Source of the DNA: DASSKK01 sp035690495 | GTDB lineage: Bacteria; Actinomycetota; Actinomycetes; Propionibacteriales; Nocardioidaceae | Direction of reading: 5' to 3' | Assembly (NCBI GenBank): GCA_035690495.1 | Contig: DASSKK010000103.1 | Span: 1 to 20,677, forward strand | Length of the DNA: 20,677 nt | Shown here: one piece after another, positions 1-7,008 of the stretch | Layout: each line of letters opens with the position of its first letter | Numbering within the stretch: position 1 is the stretch's first letter | The notes under the pieces: model-generated | Databases searched by the model: none | Seen by the model: the letters and a program-made list of their open reading frames with translations, nothing else | What the model was told of the DNA's origin: nothing | Program-made: the position numbers and the translations under genes

Positions 1-1
1 C

Positions 2-52
2 TACCAGACCGCCTTCAACGATCTCGCCGACCGGGCACGCCTCGCGGCATGA
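2..52 (+). CDS. C-terminal end of an unidentified gene (partial)
   Basis: The first bases read in one frame as YQTAFNDLADRARLAA and then a TGA stop. The composition is protein-like, but the fragment is too short to place in a family. It points toward the truncated AraC-type gene that begins at 265 on the other strand, so it may be the last gene of an inserted mobile element. That role is inferred from position only. Confidence 0.3.
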   Translation, partial: YQTAFNDLADRARLAA

Positions 53-106
53 CATCCGACGACAACTCACCGATGCTCAGGAGTTGACCCGAACACAACA
101 CTTGAC

Positions 107-265
107 TCAATCATGACGGCTCTGCCGCCTAAGCCCTCTAACGAGGCCCAACTCAACGCCGTGCTGCGTTCCGCACACCGACTCCGGCGCCCCGTCGTAG
201 CGATAGCCGTGGTACGCCGTGACGAGGCGACGGAGCGCGGGGTGCGGCAGCGCGGACGTGCTCAT
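107..265 (-). pseudogene. AraC-family regulator, N-terminal fragment
   Basis: This short minus-strand frame encodes 52 residues starting MSTSALPHPALRRLVTAYHG and continuing with YRYDGAPE. The HPALRxLVxxYxGYRYDG pattern is the usual beginning of actinobacterial AraC-type transcription factors of about 250-300 residues. After roughly residue 30 (near position 175) the resemblance stops, and the frame closes at a TGA. The effector-binding and double helix-turn-helix parts are absent from the window. Its ATG overlaps the stop of the response regulator by four bases (ATGA), so it was once translationally coupled to the two-component system. The most likely explanation is disruption by an element occupying the left edge. 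The family call rests on about 28 residues and is moderate. Confidence 0.5.
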
Positions 266-915
266 GGGCGACCCAGCCCGGCCTCGCGGGCCCGGACGAT
301 GGCGGCCGATCGGTCGGAGACCTGCAGCTTGGCCAGGATCGAGGACAGGTGGTTGCGCACCGTCTTCTCCGACATCCCCAGCTCGGCGGCGATCGCGGAG
401 TTGCGGCGACCGGCCGCGAGCAGACCAAGCACCTCGCGTTCTCGCCCGGTCAGCTGCGGGAACGCACCGGCGGCGTACCTCTGGCTGGTCTCCAGGAAGA
501 AGCCCACGATCCGCCTCGCCACCGACGGCCCGAAGGATGTGCCGCCGGCCGCGAGCGCCACGATGGTGGCGACGAGCTCGGCCCCGTCGGCGCCCTTGAG
601 CAGGTAGCCGCGCGCGCCGGCCCGCATCGCGCCGTACACACTCTCGTCGTCGTCGTGCATCGTCAGCACGAGCACCGGCAGGTCGGGATGCTCCGCACGC
701 AGCCGCCGGGTGACCTCGGTGCCGCTCATGTCGGGCATCCTCATGTCCGTCACCACCACGTCGGGACGAGCGGTGGCCACCAGATCGAGAAGCGCGGTCC
801 CGCAGTCGGCCTGCCCGACCAGCTCGACGCCGGGCTGCTCGGCGAGCACCGCCTCGACCCCGTAGCGGTACATCGGATGGTCGTCAGCGAGCACCACCCG
901 CACCGGCGCACTCAC
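262..915 (-). CDS. NarL/FixJ-family response regulator (LuxR-type HTH)
   Basis: This is a 217-residue DNA-binding response regulator that should be phosphorylated by the adjacent sensor kinase. The receiver domain spans about residues 5-120, with acidic pocket D11-D12, phosphoacceptor D57 in VTDMRMPD, T85 and the conserved K107. The LuxR-type helix-turn-helix covers about residues 150-212 (LTGREREVLGLLAAG, then SEKTVRNHLSSILAKL). The start is a GTG whose bases overlap the kinase stop codon (GTGA), which implies translational coupling. The stop overlaps the ATG of the AraC-type remnant. The target genes cannot be read from the sequence. The family assignment is secure. Confidence 0.95.
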   Translation of the reverse strand: MSAPVRVVLADDHPMYRYGVEAVLAEQPGVELVGQADCGTALLDLVATARPDVVVTDMRMPDMSGTEVTRRLRAEHPDLPVLVLTMHDDDESVYGAMRAGARGYLLKGADGAELVATIVALAAGGTSFGPSVARRIVGFFLETSQRYAAGAFPQLTGREREVLGLLAAGRRNSAIAAELGMSEKTVRNHLSSILAKLQVSDRSAAIVRAREAGLGRP

Positions 916-2915
916 ACCGCACCGTCCAGCGGCAGCACCGCGCGCACCCTGGTCCCCTGACCAGTCGAAGCGGTCACGGTGAGCGTCCCACCGACCGACT
1001 CCGCACGCTCCCGCATCGACGTGAGACCGACGCCACCCGGTCTTGCTGCCACGGCGCCGCAGCCGTCGTCGGCGACATCGAGGGTCAGCCGGTCGAGGTC
1101 CGCCACCACCGACACGACGACGCGTGCCGCACCGGAGTGCCGGACCGCGTTGGTGAGCGCCTCGGCGGCTATGCGGTGGGCGACGACGGCAACCTGGCCG
1201 GGCAGAGCGGCGAGGTCCCCGACGTCGGTCACGTCAACCGCAATCCCGCCGGACGCCGACACCACCGTCGCCCGGCTCCGGAGCGCGGCGAGCAGGTCGA
1301 CCTCTCCGGGGCCGAGGTCCTCGATGATGCCGCGCACCTCTGTGACCAGCGACTCCACCTCGCGGTGCAGCACGTCGAGGATCTCCGTCAGCCGCTCGGT
1401 GTCACCGCCCACCGAGGTGCGGGCAGCCTCCAGTCCCAGCGCGACGCCGGAGAGCGAGGGTCCCAGACCGTCGTGCAGGTCGGCGCGCAGCCTGGTCCGC
1501 TCCCCCTCCCGCACCGCGAGCACCCGGGCACGGGACTGCGTCACCTCCCGAGCGAGGTCGGCCGCGGCGACGGCCACAGCGACCGGCCCGGCCAGCGCGT
1601 CCACCAGGCGGAGGTCGACCGCAGACAGCGCGTCGACCGGTGTGCGCCAGGCGACGGCCAGGGTGCCCACCTCGCGGCCACCGTGACGCATCGTGACCTC
1701 GTGCAGCGGATGCCCCGACTCCGTGCCCGCATCGGCCAGCAGCTGGCCGGAGGGGCTCCGCAGGCAGACGTACGGCGAACGCACGGCAGTTGCCACACCG
1801 CCGACCATGCCGGACAGGTCCGCACCCGAGAGCTCACGACTCATCCGGCCAAGGGCGCGCACCGGGTCGGCGCGGTCGCCGTACACCAGACGCCCGACGG
1901 CGCGGGCGAGGAATCGGTAGGCCGGAACCACCACCAGCGCCACCGCGGCGGCCGCGAACAGGCTCGGGATCGTGCCGGGAGGCGTCGCCAGGGTGATCAG
2001 CGCGACGACCCCGAAGTACGCCAGAATCGCCGCGCCGATCAAGAGTGCGTAGAGCAGCCCGGTCCGCACCACCAGCTTGATGTCGAACAGCTGGTAGCGC
2101 ACGATGCCGACCACCAGCGCCAGCGAGGTCAGGACGGTCACCACGAACATCGCCGGCGGGGACGACACCGGCGCCGTCGCGACCACGGGCACGACCGCAA
2201 GCATCAGCCAGACCAGCTTCTCCCGCTCCGGAGTCCTGGACCGCCACAGCCGTCGCAGCATCCAGACCAGTGTCACGAGGACGAGCGCCACGCTGACGGC
2301 CGCGGCCGCGGCGCCGAGCACCAGCACCGGGGTCTGGAAGTGACCGTGCGAGATCGGGTTGTGGCCCAGCCGGTGCCCCGGGACCACGTGTGAGTAGCCC
2401 ATGTCCAGCAGCGCCAGGCAGGCTCCCAGGGTCAGGCTCGCCACCCAGCTCGACGCCGCCAGATTGCGGGCGAAGCGGCTTACCGCTCGCCCGTCCGGGT
2501 AGATGGCTGGCAGCACGGTGGCTCCGAGGGGCAGTGCCGTGATCCAGATCCACGATCCGAGCCAGGCCATCAGCGTCCGGCCCGGAAGCGCGACGTGGAA
2601 GGACGCGAGCGCCCATCCCTCGCCGAGGATCGCCAGCGCGTTTGCCGCAGCGGCGAACATCATCAGCCAGCCGATCCGGTTGGATGGCCGCAGCCAGAGC
2701 AGGAGCCCGGCGATCGCCCCCAGCAGCACCCCGTTGATGAGGTTGTTCGCCACGTTGTCGTGCACCAGCCCGCCCAGGCTGCGCCCGCCGACGGCGACGG
2801 CTAGCCAGCCGCCCAGGAGCGAGGCCGTCACCACAGTGGCGCCACCGCCCACACCGAGCCACCGGCGGTCGAGGCTCGATCGGGGTCGGGCCGGGGCGAC
2901 GAGAGCCGTGGTCAT
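912..2915 (-). CDS. Membrane sensor histidine kinase (HisKA_3/NarL type)
   Basis: From the ATG at 2915 this gives 667 residues. The N-terminal half (about residues 20-340) carries many hydrophobic segments, resembling 7TM-type sensors. A degenerate GAF-like stretch follows at about 350-450. The dimerisation and phosphorylation helix has the motif REGERTRLRADLHDGLGPSL with H481. The ATPase domain shows the N-box EALTNAVRHSGA (N589), DDGCG (about 616-620) and GVGLTSMRERAESVGG. This is the standard layout of kinases that pair with NarL-type regulators, and the regulator gene overlaps its stop by four bases. The frame extends upstream to 3053, but the extra 46 residues are Arg/Pro-rich without a membrane segment, so the internal ATG is preferred; a GTG two codons earlier is also possible. 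The signal sensed is unknown. Confidence 0.9.
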   Translation of the reverse strand: MTTALVAPARPRSSLDRRWLGVGGGATVVTASLLGGWLAVAVGGRSLGGLVHDNVANNLINGVLLGAIAGLLLWLRPSNRIGWLMMFAAAANALAILGEGWALASFHVALPGRTLMAWLGSWIWITALPLGATVLPAIYPDGRAVSRFARNLAASSWVASLTLGACLALLDMGYSHVVPGHRLGHNPISHGHFQTPVLVLGAAAAAVSVALVLVTLVWMLRRLWRSRTPEREKLVWLMLAVVPVVATAPVSSPPAMFVVTVLTSLALVVGIVRYQLFDIKLVVRTGLLYALLIGAAILAYFGVVALITLATPPGTIPSLFAAAAVALVVVPAYRFLARAVGRLVYGDRADPVRALGRMSRELSGADLSGMVGGVATAVRSPYVCLRSPSGQLLADAGTESGHPLHEVTMRHGGREVGTLAVAWRTPVDALSAVDLRLVDALAGPVAVAVAAADLAREVTQSRARVLAVREGERTRLRADLHDGLGPSLSGVALGLEAARTSVGGDTERLTEILDVLHREVESLVTEVRGIIEDLGPGEVDLLAALRSRATVVSASGGIAVDVTDVGDLAALPGQVAVVAHRIAAEALTNAVRHSGAARVVVSVVADLDRLTLDVADDGCGAVAARPGGVGLTSMRERAESVGGTLTVTASTGQGTRVRAVLPLDGAV

Positions 2916-3062
2916 GCGCACATCTTCATCCCGTGGAGCGCTCTCCGTCACGTATTCGGGCCGGGAGACCCTCCCGGGAGCCCCGGGACATCCGACCCTC
3001 CCCAGGGAAGGGCGCGTGCCGCACTGTCGATGCAGCCGCGGCACCCGCCGCACCGACTTCTC

Positions 3063-3067
3063 AGGAG
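3063..3067 (+). promoter_or_regulatory. Shine-Dalgarno of the small membrane protein
   Basis: AGGAG lies six bases before the ATG at 3074. It fixes the start there rather than at the upstream in-frame ATG at 2933, whose extension is Arg/Pro-rich. Confidence 0.75.
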
Positions 3068-3073
3068 ACTCAC

Positions 3074-3304
3074 ATGCGTCAGCTCAACGAACACCCCGTC
3101 CGTACCCTCGGCGGACTGCTGGTTGTCGCCTTCGTGCTGTTCATGCTCAGCGGGATCGCCAGCCTGCGTGACGCAAAGGCCGGTCTCGATCTCGTGCTCG
3201 GCGACATCTGCTGGTTCGGGTTCCTGCTCACAGCCCTGCTGTTCGTCATCGGTGGCGTCTACAGCCTGGTCCGGTTCGCCACCCGCGGACGCCAGCCGGC
3301 CTGA
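3074..3304 (+). CDS. Small two-pass membrane protein
   Basis: This encodes 76 residues. Two hydrophobic segments are visible, about residues 12-31 (LGGLLVVAFVLFMLSGIASL) and 44-66 (ICWFGFLLTALLFVIGGVYSLV), joined by a short loop containing RDAKAGLD, with a basic C-terminal tail. An AGGAG ribosome binding site precedes the ATG. It is transcribed divergently from the sensor kinase across a 158-base intergenic region, so the regulator could control it, although no operator is evident. It resembles many uncharacterised small actinobacterial membrane proteins; I do not recognise a named family. It ends at a strong hairpin shared with the convergent leuA gene. Confidence 0.75.
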   Translation: MRQLNEHPVRTLGGLLVVAFVLFMLSGIASLRDAKAGLDLVLGDICWFGFLLTALLFVIGGVYSLVRFATRGRQPA

Positions 3305-3319
3305 TCGGACATGCAGGGC

Positions 3320-3368
3320 CGACATCGGAGTTCCTCAGTCATCGGATGACTGAGGAACTCCCATGTCG
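3320..3368. terminator. Bidirectional hairpin terminator between convergent genes
   Basis: A perfect 16-bp inverted repeat (GGAGTTCCTCAGTCAT at 3327-3342 and its complement at 3346-3361) has a 3-base loop. It extends by a further 6 bp (CGACAT / ATGTCG) after one C:C mismatch, giving a 22-bp stem. It sits between the stop of the small membrane protein and the stop of leuA, which converge. There is no clear T tract on either side, as is common for high-GC actinobacterial terminators. Confidence 0.8.
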
Positions 3369-3390
3369 CCGAACGGCGACGGACCCGCGA

Positions 3391-5157
3391 TCAGGCGCGG
3401 TTGACCGCCGAGATCACCGCCTTCAACGAGGCGGTCACGATGTTCGGGTCCAGGCCGACTCCCCACAGGATATTCTCGCCGATCGCGCACTCGACGTACG
3501 CCGCGGCGATCGCGTCACCGCCGGAGGACAGCGCGTGCTCGTGGTAGTCGAGCACGCGGATGTCCGACCGGGTCGCGAACAACGGACTCCCCCGGTCCAC
3601 CTCGTCGTCGGCCAGATCGGCGAGTGCGTTCACGAACGCCTCGATCGGTCCGTTGCCGCTGCCGGTCAGCGTCCGCGGCTCCCCGTCGACGTACACGTTG
3701 ACCGTCAGCGCGTCCTTCTCCCCGGCCGCCGCCGAGGTGTGCACCGAGTTGAGCCGCAGTGGCGTCTCGCGGTCGAGGTACTCCGCACGGAAAGCCTGCC
3801 AGATCTCCTCCGGCGCCATCTCGCCGCCGGCGTCGTCGGTATGTGCCTGGACCGCGCGGCTGAACTCGATCTGCAGCCGCCGGGGCAGCTCCAGCTTGTG
3901 CTCGGCGCGCAGGATGTAGGCCACCCCGCCCTTGCCGGACTGGGAGTTGACCCGGATCACCGCCTCGTAGGAGCGGCCGACGTCCTTGGGGTCGATCGGC
4001 AGGTACGGCGCCTCCCACGGCATCTCCTCCACCGGCCGGCCGGCCTCGGAGGCAGCGACGTCCAACGCCTCCAGGCCCTTCTTGATCGCGTCCTGGTGGG
4101 AGCCGGAGAACGCCGTGTAGACCAGGTCGCCGGCGTAGGGATGACGCGGGTGCACCGGCAGCTGGGTGCAGTACTCGACGGTGCGGCGGATCTCGTCGAT
4201 GTCGGAGAAGTCGATCTGCGGGTCGATGCCCTGGCTGAACAGGTTCATCCCGAGCGTGACCAGGTCGACGTTGCCGGTGCGCTCGCCGTGCCCGAACAGG
4301 CAGCCCTCGATCCGGTCCGCGCCGCCCATCCGAGCGAGCTCGGTCGCCGCGACCGCCGTACCCCGGTCGTTGTGCGGGTGCAGCGACACGCAGGTGACCT
4401 CGCGTCGGGTCAGCTGGCGGATGAACCACTCGATCTGGTCGGCGTAGACGTTCGGCGTGGACATCTCCACGGTCGCCGGCAGGTTGAGGATGATCTCCCG
4501 GCCGTCCTCGGGCTGCCACACGTCGGAAACCGCCTCGCACACGTCGACGCTGAACGGCAGCTCGGTGCCGGTGAAGATCTCCGGGGAGTACTCGTAGCCG
4601 ATCGTGGTGGCGTCCAGGTAGGACTCGGCGTACTTCATCACCATCTCGGTGCCGCGTACGGCGATCGAGCGGATCTCGTCCTTGCCCGCGTGGAACACCA
4701 CCCGGCGGAACAGCGGCGCGAGCGCGTTGTAGAGGTGGATGTTCGCGTGATGTACGCCGACCAGCGACTGCACGCTGCGTTCGATCAGGTCCTCGCGGGC
4801 CTGGGTGAGCACCGAGATCGTCACGTCCTCGGGGACGTGGTCGGTCTCGACCAGCTGGCGGACGAAGGCGAAGTCGGTATCGCTGGCCGACGGGAACCCG
4901 ACCTCGATCTCCTTGTAGCCCATCGACACCAGCAGGTCGAACATCGCCAGCTTGCGGGCCGGGCTCATCGGGTCGATCAGCGCCTGGTTCCCGTCGCGCA
5001 GGTCGGTCGACAGCCACCGCGGCGCCTGGGTGATGGTGGCGTTCGGCCAGGTGCGGTCCGGGAGGTCGACCGGCGTGAACGCACGGTAGCGATGGAACGG
5101 CATCGCGCTCGGACGCTGGTCGTTGTGCTGGTTGCTCAGGTGCGAAGAGATTGCCAT
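3391..5157 (-). CDS. leuA: 2-isopropylmalate synthase
   Basis: LeuA condenses acetyl-CoA with 2-ketoisovalerate to form 2-isopropylmalate, the first committed step of leucine synthesis in the cytosol. The protein has 588 residues, the usual size for the long actinobacterial form. The TIM-barrel catalytic domain shows LSTDLRDGNQAL (divalent-metal and substrate residues R-D near residue 52), SLHPHNDRGTAVAATELA (HxH metal ligands) and LFGHGERTGNVDLVTLGMN. The C-terminal part (about 430-588) matches the LeuA allosteric leucine-binding domain. The ATG at 5157 is chosen because GAGGAAG lies just upstream; an earlier in-frame codon at 5298 would read through the leader region and lacks homology. A leucine-rich leader peptide and hairpin precede it. 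The tandem repeats known from the Mycobacterium tuberculosis gene are not present. Confidence 0.97.
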   Translation of the reverse strand: MAISSHLSNQHNDQRPSAMPFHRYRAFTPVDLPDRTWPNATITQAPRWLSTDLRDGNQALIDPMSPARKLAMFDLLVSMGYKEIEVGFPSASDTDFAFVRQLVETDHVPEDVTISVLTQAREDLIERSVQSLVGVHHANIHLYNALAPLFRRVVFHAGKDEIRSIAVRGTEMVMKYAESYLDATTIGYEYSPEIFTGTELPFSVDVCEAVSDVWQPEDGREIILNLPATVEMSTPNVYADQIEWFIRQLTRREVTCVSLHPHNDRGTAVAATELARMGGADRIEGCLFGHGERTGNVDLVTLGMNLFSQGIDPQIDFSDIDEIRRTVEYCTQLPVHPRHPYAGDLVYTAFSGSHQDAIKKGLEALDVAASEAGRPVEEMPWEAPYLPIDPKDVGRSYEAVIRVNSQSGKGGVAYILRAEHKLELPRRLQIEFSRAVQAHTDDAGGEMAPEEIWQAFRAEYLDRETPLRLNSVHTSAAAGEKDALTVNVYVDGEPRTLTGSGNGPIEAFVNALADLADDEVDRGSPLFATRSDIRVLDYHEHALSSGGDAIAAAYVECAIGENILWGVGLDPNIVTASLKAVISAVNRA

Positions 5158-5197
5158 GGCTTCCTCAAGGTGGTCACGGGGCCGGCACGCACGGACT

Positions 5198-5237
5198 CCG
5201 CAGCGAGGAGACCGGCTAGTGGCTGGCCTCGCTGCGG
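5198..5237 (-). promoter_or_regulatory. Attenuator hairpin in the leuA leader
   Basis: An 11-bp perfect stem (arms at 5227-5237 and 5198-5208; RNA CCGCAGCGAGG pairing with CCUCGCUGCGG) with an 18-base loop lies between the leader peptide codons and the leuA ribosome binding site. Its 5' arm begins six bases after the last pair of Leu codons of the leader peptide, and the leader stop codon lies in the loop. A ribosome stalled on those Leu codons would cover the 5' arm and block the stem. There is no U tract, so termination rather than translational control is an inference. Confidence 0.6.
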
Positions 5238-5287
5238 CAGCGAAGGAGCCCTTCGACGAGGCTCGGGAGAACGAGGCTGCGCGCCAT
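5216..5287 (-). CDS. Leucine-rich leader peptide upstream of leuA
   Basis: A 23-residue frame starts MARSLVLPSLVEGLL and ends at TAG. Five of the 23 residues are leucine (codons 5, 7, 10, 14 and 15: four CTC and one CTT, with no CTG although CTG dominates in GC-rich genes). It lies 58 bases upstream of leuA, and its 3' end forms the 5' arm of a strong hairpin. Leader-peptide attenuation of leuA has been predicted in other actinobacteria. No convincing ribosome binding site is present, and a candidate -10 (TATTGT) ends nine bases upstream, so the peptide may be translated from a nearly leaderless transcript. Confidence 0.65.
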   Translation of the reverse strand: MARSLVLPSLVEGLLRCRSEASH

Positions 5288-5296
5288 GACATCACC

Positions 5297-5326
5297 ACAA
5301 TAGCGGACCCCGCACCACGACGTCAT
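5297..5326 (-). promoter_or_regulatory. Candidate leuA promoter
   Basis: On the minus strand ATGACG (5321-5326) and TATTGT (5297-5302) are separated by 18 bases. The predicted start of transcription is around 5290, a few bases before the leader-peptide ATG at 5287. The hexamers are only partial matches to the sigma-A consensus. Confidence 0.4.
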
Positions 5327-5367
5327 CTCGCAGGTATTCATAGCGACCTGTTCTTCGAACCTGCGGG

Positions 5368-5743
5368 TCACACGTGGGAAGTCCTGGCGCGCACACCACG
5401 CGTGGCGAGGAGTAGCCGCAGATCCTCCACGTCGCTGGTCAGCACGGTGTCGTCCTCGCGCGTGAGGACGGCAACGTGTGCGTCCACGACGTCCGACTTC
5501 GAGCTCATCGCCAGAAGCTCCTCGATCTCCTTGCCGGTCGCCGCATCGAGGGCGCTCGTGGGTGCCGGAGAGGACTCGCGAGAGGTTCGCCTGACGTGCC
5601 CCGTCGCGCCACACCTGCGCGACGGCGGCCGAGCTGGTGCGCACCGGAACACGCTCGCGATGGGCCACCCGCAGGATCGCCCCAACCGAGCGGTCACGCC
5701 TGTCGACGGCGACCAGAGCCCCAGCGTCGAGCACGAGCGCCAC
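5368..5743 (-). pseudogene. PIN-domain (VapC-like) toxin, frameshifted
   Basis: Two frames together give a PIN-domain ribonuclease of about 125 residues. The first starts at GTG 5743 with MALVLDAGALVAVDRRDRSV (first catalytic Asp) and continues through AAVAQVWRDGARQANLSRVLSG. The second carries LDAATGKEIEELL, SDVVDAHVAVL and DDTVLTSDVEDLRLLLA (further acidic PIN residues) to the stop at 5368. The shift falls near the GGG at 5550-5552; removing one base there would restore one continuous protein. VapC-type toxins cleave tRNA or rRNA and are neutralised by the upstream antitoxin. The gene start lies one base after the antitoxin stop, the normal arrangement. It is either inactivated or carries a sequencing error in a short homopolymer. 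Confidence 0.75.
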
Positions 5744-5744
5744 C

Positions 5745-5930
5745 TCAGCCCGCTCGCGTCCGGGGGCTCTCGGCGTGCAGCAGCCGTTCTGCCGTGTCCA
5801 GCTCGGTGCTACTGAACGGCCCCTCCTCGGCTTCCCACGCGTCGAGCGCCACGCCGAGCAACTCGTTGCGGAGCCGATCTGCGGCAGCCTGAGACAGCCA
5901 GGGGGACACGCTCACACCTGTCCTGTGCAC
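5745..5930 (-). CDS. VapB/CcdA-like antitoxin, apparently N-terminally short
   Basis: This is a 61-residue frame from GTG 5930 containing VSVSPWLSQAAADRLRNELL and ALDAWEAEEGPFSSTELDTAERLL. The latter resembles the toxin-binding C-terminal half of actinobacterial antitoxins that accompany PIN toxins. Such antitoxins normally begin with a DNA-binding strand-helix segment that is not readable here: the same frame meets a TGA about 15 codons upstream of the GTG. It directly precedes the PIN gene with a single intervening base. The partner context supports an antitoxin role, while the missing N-terminus and the frameshifted toxin suggest the module is decaying. It is unlikely to autoregulate as it stands. 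Confidence 0.55.
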   Translation of the reverse strand: MHRTGVSVSPWLSQAAADRLRNELLGVALDAWEAEEGPFSSTELDTAERLLHAESPRTRAG

Positions 5931-6002
5931 CCGGGTCGTGTCCCCGAGCTTGGCAGCGCCGAGCCCTCAGCACGACATGGCGACGGGGGACATGATGGAC
6001 CG

Positions 6003-6940
6003 GTGGGTGAGCGGAGCGGGTACGTCCGGGTTGCGCTCACGATCCTGCTCATTCTGGCGTGGGGATCCACGTTCGCCGCAGTGAAGGTCGGTGTCGAGTC
6101 GGCGCCGCCGATCCTGTTCGCGGGGCTCCGCTCGGTGATCGGCGGCGCGGTGATGACGGTGCTGGCCGGCGTGCTCGGCGGGCCGCCTCGGCTGCGGGCG
6201 CACCTGGGTGACTACGGCCTGCTCACGTTGTTGAACGTGGTGGCGTTCTTCGGGCTGCAGACGTTGGCCATTCTCGCGTTGCCCTCAGGTCTTGCGGCGG
6301 TGCTCATCTACCTGCAGCCGGTGCTGACCGGCGTGCTCGCCTCGCCGCTGCTCGGGGAGGTGCTCACCGGCGCGAAGGCGCTCGGCCTGTTGCTCGGGTT
6401 CGCCGGGATCGTGCTGGTCAGCGTGGGCGCCCTGGGCGGGGTGGTGGGGGCGACACGGGCGTGGTGGGGGGTGGCACGAGCGGGCGGGTCTCCGGGATCG
6501 GGATCGGCGAAGCGGTTGTCAGTGCCGTGCTCTGGTCGCTCGGCACGATCGTCTTCAAGCACCTCTCGGACCGGGCCGACCCCATCGACGGGTGGTGGGC
6601 GGTGGCGGCCCCGTTCCTGGTCGGCGGGGCTGTGCTGACCGTGGCGGGCGGTCTCACCGAGGGCTGGTCGGTGGACTGGAACGGGCGCTTCGTGGCCGCG
6701 CTCGCGTACGCGTCGCTGATCGGGACCGCGATGAGCTGGACGCTGTGGTTCTGGCTGGTGAAGTCCGGCGAGGCGAGCCGTGCGGCGACGTACATCTTCT
6801 TCGTGCCGCTCGTCTCGGTGGCGATCGGCGCACTGCTGCTCGGGGAGAGCGTGGCCCCCACGCTGCTGGCGGGTGCCGCCCTGGTCGCGCTCGGTGTCTA
6901 CCTCGCGAACCGGACGCCTCGGCGTCTGCGGCGCACGTAG
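6003..6940 (+). pseudogene. EamA/DMT-family transporter, frameshifted
   Basis: Two overlapping frames encode the two halves of a roughly 310-residue drug/metabolite transporter. The first half begins at GTG 6003 (ALTILLILAWGSTFAAVKVG) and includes the LPSGLAAVLIYLQPVLTGVLA segment typical of EamA repeats. The second half (GIGIGEAVVSAVLWSLGTIV to VAIGALLLGESVAPTLLAGA) runs to the TAG at 6940. Together they would give ten membrane helices and two EamA repeats, the usual exporter layout. The break is in a G-rich stretch, most simply the GGGGG at 6446-6450, where one extra G would restore the frame. The G-rich linker does not tell error from real mutation. The substrate is unknown; relatives export amino acids or small metabolites. 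Confidence 0.8.
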
Positions 6941-7008
6941 CACCGCGGGGAGGGCGCGCCCGGTACCCTGACCGCATCCGCCCCGAGAAGATTCACGAGG
7001 TCCCCTCC

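Noticed and set aside
1541..1837. Frames inside the sensor kinase gene on both strands
   Set aside because: They are shadows of the kinase reading frame with no independent start signals.
3346..5289. A 647-codon open frame on the plus strand opposite leuA
   Set aside because: It mirrors leuA codon structure, has Val/Asp/Arg/Gln-rich composition typical of antisense frames in high-GC DNA, and lacks family motifs.
5158..5368. A T-box or other riboswitch upstream of leuA
   Set aside because: No T-box specifier/antiterminator layout is seen; the Leu-rich leader frame with one hairpin explains the region better.
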